Shown here piece after piece: positions 34,362-42,378 of a DNA stretch of 64,000 nt. Each line of letters opens with the position of its first letter. The first letter of the stretch is position 1. Below the pieces are notes generated by a model. The model was given only the letters and a program-made list of their open reading frames with translations. It had not been told where the DNA came from and did not search any database. The stretch covers positions 58,944 through 122,943 of the forward strand of contig DATKVJ010000161.1 of assembly GCA_035530135.1 (NCBI GenBank). Direction: 5' to 3'. Source of the stretch: CAIYYX01 sp035530135. GTDB taxonomy: Bacteria > Pseudomonadota > Gammaproteobacteria > Burkholderiales > Rhodocyclaceae. The position numbers and the translations under genes were made by a program.

Positions 34362-34808
34362 TCAGCCGGCCAGCCTGGCCTTGATCAGCGCCGAGACCTT
34401 GCCCATGTCGGCGCGACCGGCGAGTCTCGGCTTGACGATGGCCATGACCTTGCCCATCTCCTGCACGCCCTGGGCGCCGGATTCGCTCACGGCGGCAGCG
34501 ACGATCGCATCGACCTCGGCGGCGGACAGCGGCTGGGGCATATAGGCGGAGAGCACCTCGACCTCGAAACTCTCGGCGTCGACCAGATCCTGGCGGCCGG
34601 CAGCCTGGAACTGGGAAATGGAGTCGTGGCGCTGCTTCAGCATCTTCTCGATGATCGCGATGACCGCGGCGTCGTCCTGCTCGATGCGCAGGTCGACTTC
34701 CTTCTGCTTGATCGCCGCCAGCAGCAGGCGGATCGCGCCCAGGCGGGCCGTGTCGCGGGCGCGCATCGCGGTCTTCATGTCTTCGGTGATGCGGGTCTTC
34801 AGGCTCAT
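34362..34808 (-). CDS. YqeY-like (GatB-tail domain) protein
   Basis: 148-residue YqeY family protein; the fold resembles the C-terminal tRNA-binding tail of GatB. The N-terminal MSLKTRITEDMKTAMRARDT and the C-terminal MGKVMAIVKPRLAGRADMGK are characteristic. Found between rpsU and dnaG in many Proteobacteria. A link to tRNA-dependent amidation has been proposed from homology, but its function is not settled. Ends 10 bases before dnaG. Confidence 0.9.
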   Translation of the reverse strand: MSLKTRITEDMKTAMRARDTARLGAIRLLLAAIKQKEVDLRIEQDDAAVIAIIEKMLKQRHDSISQFQAAGRQDLVDAESFEVEVLSAYMPQPLSAAEVDAIVAAAVSESGAQGVQEMGKVMAIVKPRLAGRADMGKVSALIKARLAG

Positions 34809-34858
34809 GTTTTACCCCAATGCACTCATGCTCGGACGCTGTCGTCGCCGGACGATCG

Positions 34859-34895
34859 GAAAGCACAAAGCCTCGGATCGAGATCATCCGAGGCT
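34859..34895 (-). terminator. Weak intrinsic terminator after rpsU
   Basis: On the minus strand AGCCTCGGAT (34886-34895) pairs with ATCCGAGGCT (34869-34878), a perfect 10-bp stem with a 7-base loop, followed by TTTGTGCTTT. The T-run is broken, so read-through into yqeY-dnaG-rpoD is expected; a comparable partial terminator sits after rpsU in the E. coli operon. Confidence 0.6.
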
Positions 34896-34943
34896 TCGCA
34901 TGCGAGGCACCTGAATCGCCGCCGGCTGCGACGATCCGGAAAA

Positions 34944-35156
34944 TCAGTACAGCTTAGGTGGCAGCATCTGGCTGTGGATGCGCTTGTGATGGCGCTTCAC
35001 GGCGGCGGCCAGCTTGCGCTTGCGCTCGGAGGTGGGCTTCTCGTAGAACTCGCGCGAGCGCAGTTCGGTGAGGATGCCCGTTTTCTCGATGGTGCGCTTG
35101 AAGCGGCGGATCGCGACTTCGAACGGCTCGTTTTCCTTGAGGCGTATACCCGGCAT
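34944..35156 (-). CDS. rpsU: Ribosomal protein bS21
   Basis: 70-residue small-subunit protein bS21, which helps 30S initiation. The basic sequence EPFEVAIRRFKRTIEKTGI and the Arg/Lys-rich C-terminal helix (RKRKLAAAVKRHHKR) are the family signature. First gene of the macromolecular-synthesis block; a partial terminator follows, which would make rpsU more highly expressed than dnaG and rpoD. Confidence 0.97.
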   Translation of the reverse strand: MPGIRLKENEPFEVAIRRFKRTIEKTGILTELRSREFYEKPTSERKRKLAAAVKRHHKRIHSQMLPPKLY

Positions 35157-35192
35157 GCTGTAGTTCCTGGTTGGGACGACGGAAAGCCGGGC

Positions 35193-35221
35193 ATTTTACC
35201 CGCTATTTCCCCAGAATCCAA
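35193..35221 (-). promoter_or_regulatory. Promoter of rpsU block
   Basis: On the minus strand TTGGAT (35216-35221), a 17-base spacer and TAAAAT (35193-35198), giving a start near 35186, about 30 bases before rpsU. Located in the divergent rpsU/tsaD region. Confidence 0.65.
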
Positions 35222-35274
35222 GTGAAATATCGCGCGGCGATCTTCCCGCACCGGGCCCGGGTAGAATGCCGGCC

Positions 35275-36297
35275 ATGCTCGTCCTCGGCATCGAATCCTC
35301 CTGCGACGAAACCGGTGTCGCTCTCTACGACACGGGGCGCGGCCTGCTCGCCGATGCCCTGCATTCCCAGGTCGAGATGCACGAAGCCTACGGCGGCGTG
35401 GTGCCGGAACTCGCCTCGCGCGACCATATCCGCAGGCTGGTTCCCCTGCTGCGCCGGGTGATGAACGAGGCGGGGGTCCGCCTGGAGGACATCGACGCGA
35501 TCGCCTATACCGCCGGTCCCGGGCTGGCCGGGGCCCTGCTGGTGGGCGCCAGCTTCGCCGCAGCACTGGGACTTTCCAGGGGTATCCCGGTGCTGCCGGT
35601 GCATCACCTGGAAGGCCATCTGCTCTCCCCGCTGCTCTCGGGCGAGCCGCCGCAATTCCCCTTCGTCGCCCTGCTGGTCTCCGGCGGCCATACGCAACTG
35701 ATGCGGGTGGCAGCAGTCGGCCGCTACGAATTGCTGGGCGAATCCCTGGACGACGCCGCCGGCGAGGCTTTCGACAAGACCGCCAAGCTGCTCGGCCTGG
35801 GCTATCCGGGCGGGCCGGCGCTGGCGAAGCTCGCCGAGAACGGAAAGGCCGGCCGCTTCAAGCTGCCCAGGCCGATGCTGCACAGCCAGGACCTGGATTT
35901 CAGCTTCTCGGGCCTGAAGACCGCGGTACTGACCGCGGTTCGCGAGCGCCCGCTGACGGCAGCCGACAGGGCCGACCTCGCCTTCGAGTTTCAGGAGGCG
36001 GTGACCGAGGTGCTGGCGGCCAAGGCGTTCGCGGCGCTGGAAACCTGCCGCCTGGACCGGCTGGTGGTCGCTGGCGGTGTCGGCGCCAATCGCCGCCTGA
36101 GGGACAGACTCGACCGGCGGGCGGCGCGCGCCGGCTTGCGGGTGTTCTATCCCGAGCTGGCGCTATGCACCGACAACGGCGCGATGATCGCCTTCTGCGG
36201 CGCCCAGCGCCTGCTCGCCGGCGCCGAGACCAGCAGCGACGGCGGCTTCGTCGTGCGTCCGCGCTGGCCGCTGCAGGAACTCACCGGCAACGATTGA
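35275..36297 (+). CDS. tsaD: tRNA N6-threonylcarbamoyladenosine transferase TsaD
   Basis: 340-residue ASKHA-fold protein that completes t6A37 modification of ANN-decoding tRNAs with TsaB and TsaE. N-terminal MLVLGIESSCDETGVALYD and the metal-binding His pair in HHLEGHLLSPL are diagnostic; GGVGANRRLRD is near the C-terminus. The ATG at 35275 gives the conserved N-terminus; an ATG three codons upstream (35266) is also possible. Divergent from rpsU, as is common. Confidence 0.95.
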   Translation: MLVLGIESSCDETGVALYDTGRGLLADALHSQVEMHEAYGGVVPELASRDHIRRLVPLLRRVMNEAGVRLEDIDAIAYTAGPGLAGALLVGASFAAALGLSRGIPVLPVHHLEGHLLSPLLSGEPPQFPFVALLVSGGHTQLMRVAAVGRYELLGESLDDAAGEAFDKTAKLLGLGYPGGPALAKLAENGKAGRFKLPRPMLHSQDLDFSFSGLKTAVLTAVRERPLTAADRADLAFEFQEAVTEVLAAKAFAALETCRLDRLVVAGGVGANRRLRDRLDRRAARAGLRVFYPELALCTDNGAMIAFCGAQRLLAGAETSSDGGFVVRPRWPLQELTGND

Positions 36298-36448
36298 AGC
36301 GGGACGCGCTTGGCGACGGGCCGCCCCGAGCCAAGCGCAGCGTAAGATAGGGAGTCCCGCCACCTCTTCGGGTGGTCCCGCCTTCGGCTCCCACAGGGAC
36401 GAACGACCGTCACCCCCGCTCTTGGGGCGGGGGCTGGGGGGTGGGTAG
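36298..36448. other. Hairpin-rich spacer between tsaD and plsY
   Basis: Convergent intergenic stretch with several inverted repeats: GCGGGAC (36299-36305) with GTCCCGC (36354-36360), inside it GCGCTTGGC (36306-36314) with GCCAAGCGC (36330-36338), then CCACC/GGTGG (36360-36375) and CCCCCGC/GCGGGGG (36413-36433). No T-run, so not plain intrinsic terminators. Confidence 0.6.
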
Positions 36449-37036
36449 TCACCTTCCGCCGATCTTGCCTTCGGTGCCTGCCAGCAGCTTGCGGATGTTC
36501 GCTGCATGGCGCCAGATCAAGAGCGCGCTGATCACGGCGACGCTGGCGACCAGCCTCTGATCGGGGAGCAGCAGAGCGCCGGCGATCGGCGTCACCAGGG
36601 CGGCACAGATCGCGGCGAGCGACGAGTAGCGCGTGACCAATGCGACCAGCAGCCAGCAGCCGACGGCGACCAGCGCGAGCCCGGCCGACAGGCCGAGCAA
36701 CACGCCCAGTGCCGTGGCCACGCCCTTGCCGCCCTTGAACTTGAGGAACAGCGGATAGACGTGGCCGATGAAGGCGGCGAGGCCGCAGCCCGCGATGGTG
36801 GCGGGTCCGGCGCCCAGACGCTGGGCCAGCCAGACCGCGAGCCAGCCCTTGGCGGCGTCGCCGGCCAGGGTGAGCAGGGCGGCCGCCTTGTTGCCGGAGC
36901 GCAGCACGTTGGTGGCGCCCGGGTTGCCCGAGCCGTAGGTCCTCGGATCGGCCAGCCCGAAGGCGCCCGACACGATCACCGCGAAGGGCAGCGAGCCCAG
37001 CAGGTAGCCCAGGATAATGATGGCGAGCGGGTTCAT
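36449..37036 (-). CDS. plsY: Glycerol-3-phosphate acyltransferase PlsY
   Basis: 195-residue polytopic membrane enzyme that moves the acyl group from acyl-phosphate to glycerol-3-phosphate, the first step of phospholipid synthesis. Conserved loops are visible: GSLPFAVIVS, SGNPGATNVLR and KFKGGKGVATALG. About five membrane helices. The start at 37036 (MNPLAIIILGYLLG) is chosen over the longer open frame, which would run into folB. Divergent from folB. Confidence 0.95.
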   Translation of the reverse strand: MNPLAIIILGYLLGSLPFAVIVSGAFGLADPRTYGSGNPGATNVLRSGNKAAALLTLAGDAAKGWLAVWLAQRLGAGPATIAGCGLAAFIGHVYPLFLKFKGGKGVATALGVLLGLSAGLALVAVGCWLLVALVTRYSSLAAICAALVTPIAGALLLPDQRLVASVAVISALLIWRHAANIRKLLAGTEGKIGGR

Positions 37037-37081
37037 GGCGAAGTCTCTAGAATGGTGGCGATTGTAGCGAAAGAAGCGATC

Positions 37082-37432
37082 ATGGACTTCATCTTCATCG
37101 ACGACATGCGCGTCGAGGCCCACGTCGGGATCTTCCCGCGCGAGCGGGCGGCGACGCAGACGCTGGAAATCAGCCTGACCTTCGGCGTGCCCGACGCGGC
37201 GGCCGCGAATGACGACATCGCCGACACCATCCGCTACGACGAGGTGATCGAGCGCATCCGGCGCGAGCTGGGCGAGCGCCACTTCAATCTGCTGGAGACG
37301 CTGGGCGAGTATGTGATCGGCCTGATGCTCGAACAGTTCGGCGCGCCCTGGGTGAAGATATCGATCGCCAAGCTCGGCATCATGAAGGGCGTGCGCCGGG
37401 TCGGCGTGCAGATCGAACGCAGCAAGCATTGA
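37082..37432 (+). CDS. folB: Dihydroneopterin aldolase
   Basis: 116-residue FolB, which cleaves dihydroneopterin in folate synthesis (and can epimerise it). FIDDMRVEAHVGIFPRERA and the active-site Glu and Lys regions (LLETLGEYV, KISIAKLGIMKG) are visible. ATG at 37082 fits the family length; an in-frame upstream ATG (37052) is less likely. Located 16 bases before hypA, so read-through into the hydrogenase run is possible. Confidence 0.93.
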   Translation: MDFIFIDDMRVEAHVGIFPRERAATQTLEISLTFGVPDAAAANDDIADTIRYDEVIERIRRELGERHFNLLETLGEYVIGLMLEQFGAPWVKISIAKLGIMKGVRRVGVQIERSKH

Positions 37433-37448
37433 CGGCGGACGTGCCGAC

Positions 37449-37790
37449 ATGCACGAGATGTCGCTGGCCGAGGGCGTGCTGCAGCTGATCGAGGATGCCG
37501 CGCGCGAGCAGGGCTTCGTCCGCGTCACCACGGTGTTCCTGGAGATCGGGCGCTTATCGAGCGTCGAGCCCGAAGCGCTGGCCTTCTGCTTCGATGCCGT
37601 GACGCGCGGCAGCATCGCCGAGGGCGCACGCCTGGACATGCACGAGTTGCCCGGCAGCGGCTGGTGCCTGGCCTGCGCCACGAGCGTGGCGATGGCGCAG
37701 CTCTACGACCCCTGTCCGCACTGCGGCGGCTACCAAGTTCGGGTCACCGGCGGCACCGAGATGCGCGTCAAGGAGCTGGAAGTGGAATAA
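37449..37790 (+). CDS. hypA: Hydrogenase nickel insertion protein HypA
   Basis: 113-residue nickel chaperone. The N-terminal Met-His-Glu (MHEMSLAEGV) is the nickel site with essential His2; the zinc site is CLAC...CPHC. With HypB it loads nickel into the large subunit HoxH. First gene of the maturation set in the order A-B-F-C-D-E. Confidence 0.95.
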   Translation: MHEMSLAEGVLQLIEDAAREQGFVRVTTVFLEIGRLSSVEPEALAFCFDAVTRGSIAEGARLDMHELPGSGWCLACATSVAMAQLYDPCPHCGGYQVRVTGGTEMRVKELEVE

Positions 37791-37852
37791 TCCGTCTGTT
37801 GCCCGCTTCGCGGCACTAGCGGTCGAGGCGGGCCGGACGAGAGGAGCGGGCC

Positions 37853-38623
37853 ATGTGCAGCACTTGCGGTTGCGGCGGGGAAGAGCCTCCTGGCCATGCC
37901 CACCACCATTCCCACGAACACTCCCACGCCTACGTCCCGGCCGCGCGGCGGCCGCGCCGGGTGCAGGTCGAGCAGGATATCCTGGCCAAGAACGACGCCT
38001 TCGCCGGAGCGAATCGTCAGCGCCTGGCCGGGCTCGGCGTCTTCGCCCTGAACCTGGTCTCCAGCCCCGGCTCGGGCAAGACCACGCTGCTGGTCCGGAC
38101 CATAGAGCTGCTGAGCGGCCGCTTGCCGGTCGCCGTGATCGAGGGCGACCAGCAGACCGACCGCGACGCCGAGCGGATCCGCGCCACCGGCGCCAGCGCG
38201 ATCCAGATCAACACCGGCCGCGGCTGCCACCTCGACGCGCAGATGGTCGGCCGGGCGCTGGAGACTCTGGAGCTCGCCGGGGGCTCGCTGCTGATGATCG
38301 AGAACGTCGGCAACCTGGTCTGTCCGGCGGCCTTCGATCTGGGCGAGGCGCACAAGGTGGTGATCCTCTCGGTCACCGAGGGCGAGGACAAGCCGCTCAA
38401 GTATCCGGACATGTTCCGCGCCGCCGATCTGATGCTGGTGAATAAGTGCGATCTCCTGCCCCACCTCGAATTCGACGTCGAGCGCGCGATCGAATTCGCC
38501 CGCCGCATCAATCCGGGTCTGGCGGTGATCCGGACCTCGGCCACCCGCGGCGAAGGCATGGCGGCCTGGCTGGCCTGGCTGGAGCGGGGCGCGGCGCAGG
38601 CGGACGCCCGGCGCCGGGCATGA
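37853..38623 (+). CDS. hypB: Hydrogenase nickel insertion GTPase HypB
   Basis: 256-residue SIMIBI GTPase. N-terminal metal site MCSTCGCGG (CxxCGC), a His-rich stretch at about residues 15-25 (HAHHHSHEHSH) that can store nickel, then the P-loop SPGSGKTT (residues 71-78), EGDQQTDRDA, and NKCDLLP for guanine. Supplies nickel via HypA. Its TGA overlaps the hypF ATG. Confidence 0.96.
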   Translation: MCSTCGCGGEEPPGHAHHHSHEHSHAYVPAARRPRRVQVEQDILAKNDAFAGANRQRLAGLGVFALNLVSSPGSGKTTLLVRTIELLSGRLPVAVIEGDQQTDRDAERIRATGASAIQINTGRGCHLDAQMVGRALETLELAGGSLLMIENVGNLVCPAAFDLGEAHKVVILSVTEGEDKPLKYPDMFRAADLMLVNKCDLLPHLEFDVERAIEFARRINPGLAVIRTSATRGEGMAAWLAWLERGAAQADARRRA

Positions 38624-40896
38624 TCGCGAGCCGCATCCGCGTCACCGGCATCGTTCAGGGGGTGGGCTTCCGCCCCTTCGTCTGGCGTCTGGCGCGCGAA
38701 CTGGATTTGCACGGTTGGGTGAGAAACGACGGCGAGGGCGTCGAGATCGCCGCCGAGGGCGAGGCGGAACCGATGCGCGCCCTGCTCGAACGCCTCGCTC
38801 GCGAGGCGCCGGCCCTGGCGCGCGTCGATGCGGTCACCGCGCGTGCGGCGGCGCCGGCGGGGTGCGGCAGCTTCTTCATCGCAGACAGCCAGGCGGGGCC
38901 GGCGCAGACCGCGATCGGTCCCGACACCGCCCCTTGCGCCGACTGCCTGGCCGAGCTGTTCGATCCGGGCGACCGGCGCCATCGCCACGCCTTCATTACC
39001 TGCACCCACTGCGGCCCGCGGTACACGGTGACGCGCGGCCTGCCCTACGACCGGGCCCGGACCAGCCTGGCGCCGTTTCCGCTGTGCCCAGCGTGCGCCC
39101 GCGAATACCTCGATCCGGGCGATCGGCGCTTCCACGCCGAGACCAACTGCTGCCCGGCTTGCGGTCCGCGCCTGATCCTGCGGGATGCCCAGGGCGGCGC
39201 GCTCGCGGGCGATCCGATCGCAGAGACGCTGGGCCTGATCCGGGCCGGGGGCATCGTCGCGATCAAGGGCGTGGGCGGCTTCCACCTCGTCTGCGCGGCG
39301 GACGACGCCGCTGCCGTGGCGCGGCTGCGGCTGCGCAAGGCGCGCGAGGAGAAGCCCTTCGCGCTGCTGCTGAGCAATGCCGCTTCGGTCAGCGAGCACG
39401 CCGAGGTCGGCGAGGCTGAAGCGGCGTGGCTGGACTGCCCAGAGCGGCCGATCGTGCTGCTCAGGAAGCGAGCCGGCTGCGGCCATCGCCTGGCCGGCGT
39501 GGCGCCAGGGCTGGCCTGGCTGGGAACGATGCTGCCGGCGACGCCGATCCAGTACCTGCTCTTCCACGAGGCTGCCGGCCGTCCCGCCGGCAGCGACTGG
39601 CTGGCGGCGCCGCAGCCGCTGGCGCTGGTCGCGACCAGCGCCAACCCAGGCGGCGAGCCGCTGGTGCGGGACAACGACGAGGCCTTGTCCCGCCTCTCGG
39701 GCATCGCCGACGCCTTCCTGACGCACGACCGGGACATCGTCGCGCGCTGCGACGACAGCGTGCTGCGCGGGGGGCGGTTCATCCGCCGCGCCCGCGGGTT
39801 CACCCCGCGCGCGATCCGGCTGGCGCACGCCGGGCCGAGCGCGCTGGCCATGGGCGGCGCCCTCAAGAACACGGTCTGCGTCACGCGCGGTGACGAGGCC
39901 TTCGTCTCGCAGCACATCGGCGATCTGGACAATGCCGCCGCCTGTATTTTCCATCGCGAGAGCGTGGCGCGCCTGATCGAACTGCTCGGCGCAACACCCG
40001 AGATCGTCGCCTGCGACCTGCATCCCGATTTCTATTCCAGCCGTTTTGCCGCCGAATACGCGGATTCGAAGCGTCTGCCGCTGGTCGCCGTGCAGCACCA
40101 CCACGCGCATATCGCCGCGGTGCTGGCCGAGCATGGTCATCAGGGCCCGGTGCTAGGCCTTGCTGCGGACGGCTTCGGCCTTGGCTCGGACGGCGCCGCC
40201 TGGGGCGGCGAGCTGCTGCGCGTCGATGGCCGGCATTGCCGGAGGCTGGGCCATATTTCGCCGCTGCCCTTGCCCGGCGGCGATCGCGCCGCGCGCGAAC
40301 CCTGGCGCATGGCCGCTTCCGCCCTGTTCGAACTGGGGCGCGCAGGCGAAATCGAGCGGCGTTTCGCCGGCCGCGGCGGCGCAATTCTGGCGCAGATGCT
40401 GGCGCGCGGGCTCAATTCGCCGCGGACGAGCAGCGCCGGGCGCTGGTTCGACGCCGCGGCGGGCCTGCTCGGCGTGCGCGAGACCTGCTCCTACGAAGGG
40501 CAGGCGGCAATGCTGCTGGAGGGGCTGGCCGAGGCGCATGGGCCGGCAGCGCCGGCGGATGACGCTTATGCAATCGGCGCCGACGGGACGCTCGACCTGC
40601 TGCCGCTGCTGGCGCATCTTGCCGGACAGCCGGACCGAGGATATGGCGCGGCGGTTTTTCATTCGACGCTGGCAGCCGCGCTCGGCGACTGGGTGCGCGG
40701 GGCGAGCGAGCGCACCGGGTTGCGCAAGGTCGCATTGGGCGGCGGCTGTTTCAGCAACCGGATTCTCGCCGCGGACTTGCGCGCGCGCCTGGAGGCCGCG
40801 GGGCTGGCGGTGTTCGAGGCGCGCCAGGTGCCGCCCAACGACGGCGGGCTCGCGCTGGGGCAGGCGGCGGTAGCGCTGCAATGGGCGGCGGGCTGA
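38620..40896 (+). CDS. hypF: Carbamoyltransferase HypF
   Basis: 758-residue enzyme making the CN precursor: converts carbamoyl phosphate to a thiocarbamoyl group on HypE. Order: acylphosphatase domain (GIVQGVGFRPFVWRLARELD), two double zinc fingers (CADC, CTHC, CPAC, CPAC), a YrdC-like domain (VAIKGVGGFHLVCAADD) and a Kae1/TsaD-like domain with metal His (QHHHAHIAAVL). ATG at 38620 lies in the ATGA overlap with hypB; the longer frame from 38446 is within hypB. Confidence 0.96.
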   Translation: MIASRIRVTGIVQGVGFRPFVWRLARELDLHGWVRNDGEGVEIAAEGEAEPMRALLERLAREAPALARVDAVTARAAAPAGCGSFFIADSQAGPAQTAIGPDTAPCADCLAELFDPGDRRHRHAFITCTHCGPRYTVTRGLPYDRARTSLAPFPLCPACAREYLDPGDRRFHAETNCCPACGPRLILRDAQGGALAGDPIAETLGLIRAGGIVAIKGVGGFHLVCAADDAAAVARLRLRKAREEKPFALLLSNAASVSEHAEVGEAEAAWLDCPERPIVLLRKRAGCGHRLAGVAPGLAWLGTMLPATPIQYLLFHEAAGRPAGSDWLAAPQPLALVATSANPGGEPLVRDNDEALSRLSGIADAFLTHDRDIVARCDDSVLRGGRFIRRARGFTPRAIRLAHAGPSALAMGGALKNTVCVTRGDEAFVSQHIGDLDNAAACIFHRESVARLIELLGATPEIVACDLHPDFYSSRFAAEYADSKRLPLVAVQHHHAHIAAVLAEHGHQGPVLGLAADGFGLGSDGAAWGGELLRVDGRHCRRLGHISPLPLPGGDRAAREPWRMAASALFELGRAGEIERRFAGRGGAILAQMLARGLNSPRTSSAGRWFDAAAGLLGVRETCSYEGQAAMLLEGLAEAHGPAAPADDAYAIGADGTLDLLPLLAHLAGQPDRGYGAAVFHSTLAAALGDWVRGASERTGLRKVALGGGCFSNRILAADLRARLEAAGLAVFEARQVPPNDGGLALGQAAVALQWAAG

Positions 40897-40898
40897 GC

Positions 40899-41135
40899 AT
40901 GTGCCTGGCGATTCCTGCACTCGTGGTCAGGCGGCTCGAGGCCGAGGAGGCGCTCATCGACGCCGGCGGCATCGAGAAGCGCGTATCGCTCGCCCTCGTG
41001 CCCGAGGCCGCAGTCGGGGACTACGTGGTCGTGCACGCCGGCTATGCGATCAGTCGTGTCGATCCCGAGGAGGCGCTGCTCACGCTGGCGCTGTTTGCCG
41101 AAATGCAGCGCGACATGCCTGAGGCGGCGGCATGA
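40899..41135 (+). CDS. hypC: Hydrogenase maturation chaperone HypC
   Basis: 78-residue chaperone that carries the Fe(CN)2CO unit with HypD and delivers it to the large subunit. MCLAIPALV has the essential Cys2; GDYVVVHAGYAISRVD is the conserved OB-like strand. The ATG at 40899 gives the functional N-terminus MC; a frame from 40881 would bury Cys2. The stop codon lies in a 15-bp direct repeat (see next entry). Confidence 0.94.
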   Translation: MCLAIPALVVRRLEAEEALIDAGGIEKRVSLALVPEAAVGDYVVVHAGYAISRVDPEEALLTLALFAEMQRDMPEAAA

Positions 41136-41245
41136 GTAGGGAGCAGGGGCCCCATGCAATGGGGATGCGACCGACCGCGATTGCCGCCGGCCGCCGACAG
41201 CGGTTGAGCCAAATTCGCGATAAAGGTGCGGAGGCGGCGGCATGA
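41121..41245 (+). repeat. Insert flanked by 15-bp direct repeats at hypC/hypD
   Basis: GAGGCGGCGGCATGA is found at 41121-41135 (end of hypC) and again at 41231-41245 (Shine-Dalgarno and first codon of hypD), 110 bases apart. The second copy places a good SD before hypD; without the insert hypC and hypD would overlap by ATGA, like the rest of the run. The insert has CCCCAT-GCA-ATGGGG and no ORF. Confidence 0.65.
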
Positions 41246-42378
41246 AGCACGTCGACGAATATCGCGACCGCAGCTTGGCGCTCGTGCTAGCGGAAAAGAT
41301 CGCGCGCGCGGCGCATGGCCGGCGGCAGTACAAGCTGATGGAATTCTGCGGCGGGCACACTCACGCCATTTCGCGCTACGGCATCACCGACCTGCTGCCG
41401 AAGAACGTCGACATGATCCACGGACCGGGCTGCCCGGTGTGTGTGCTGCCGACCGGGCGCATCGACAACGCGATCGAACTCGCGGCGGGAAACCCGCTGA
41501 CCCTGTGCACCTACGCCGATATGCTGCGCGTGCCTGCCTCCGGGCGTTCGAGTCTGATGCAGGCCAAGGCGCGCGGCGCCGATGTCCGCATGGTGTATTC
41601 GGTGGCCGACGCGCTCAGACTGGCACAGGAACACCCCGGGCGCGAAACGGTGTTTTTTGCCATCGGCTTCGAGACCACCGCGCCTTCGACCGCGCTGGCG
41701 ATACGCACGGCCGAGCGCCTGCAGCTGAAGAATTTCAGCGTGTTCTGCAATCATGTGCGCACGCCCCCGGCGATGGCCGAGATTCTCCGCGCGCCGCAGT
41801 TGCCAGGCGGCGGGGTCGACGGCGTCGTCGGTCCGGGGCATGTCTCCTGCGTCATCGGCAGCCGGCCTTACGAGCAGGTCGCTGAAAAATACCGTCGGCC
41901 GGTGGTGATCGCAGGGTTCGAGCCGCTGGACGTGATGCAGACGGTGCTGATGCTGCTGCGCCAGATCAACCAGAACCGGCACGAGGTGGAGAACGAGTAC
42001 ACGCGCGCGGTTACGCGCGAGGGCAACACCAAAGCACAAGAGCTGATGGAGGAGGTGTTCGAGTTGCGCCGCTCGTTCGAGTGGCGCGGACTGGGCGAGA
42101 TCGCCCACAGCGCGTATCGGATCAGGCCGGGATACGGGCGTTTCGACGCCGAGCGGCGCTACGGCATCGCCTACCGCCGCGCCGCGGACAACAAGGCCTG
42201 CGAATGCGGCGCGATCCTGCGCGGAGAAAAAGCGCCCAGGGACTGCAGGGTGTTCGGCACGGTCTGCACGCCGGAGAACCCGCTGGGCGCGTGCATGGTA
42301 TCGAGCGAAGGCGCCTGTGCCGCGCACTACAGCTATGGCCGCTTTCGCGAAACTGCGATGGCGGAAACCGCAGTATGA
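41242..42378 (+). CDS. hypD: Hydrogenase maturation protein HypD
   Basis: 378-residue 4Fe-4S protein that, with HypC, assembles Fe(CN)2CO. Conserved motifs: EFCGGHTH, HGPGCPVCVLP and GFETTAPSTA; the cluster cysteines are in the C-terminal part (ACECGAILRG, FGTVCTPENPLGACMVSSEG). In the maturation set; its stop overlaps the hypE ATG. Confidence 0.96.
   Translation: MKHVDEYRDRSLALVLAEKIARAAHGRRQYKLMEFCGGHTHAISRYGITDLLPKNVDMIHGPGCPVCVLPTGRIDNAIELAAGNPLTLCTYADMLRVPASGRSSLMQAKARGADVRMVYSVADALRLAQEHPGRETVFFAIGFETTAPSTALAIRTAERLQLKNFSVFCNHVRTPPAMAEILRAPQLPGGGVDGVVGPGHVSCVIGSRPYEQVAEKYRRPVVIAGFEPLDVMQTVLMLLRQINQNRHEVENEYTRAVTREGNTKAQELMEEVFELRRSFEWRGLGEIAHSAYRIRPGYGRFDAERRYGIAYRRAADNKACECGAILRGEKAPRDCRVFGTVCTPENPLGACMVSSEGACAAHYSYGRFRETAMAETAV

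Noticed and set aside
36506..37081. 5' extension of folB through plsY
   Set aside because: The frame is antisense to plsY; family length and start are met at 37082.
38017..40140. 707-codon minus-strand frame
   Set aside because: Antisense shadow of hypB/hypF; no Shine-Dalgarno, no domain, biased composition.
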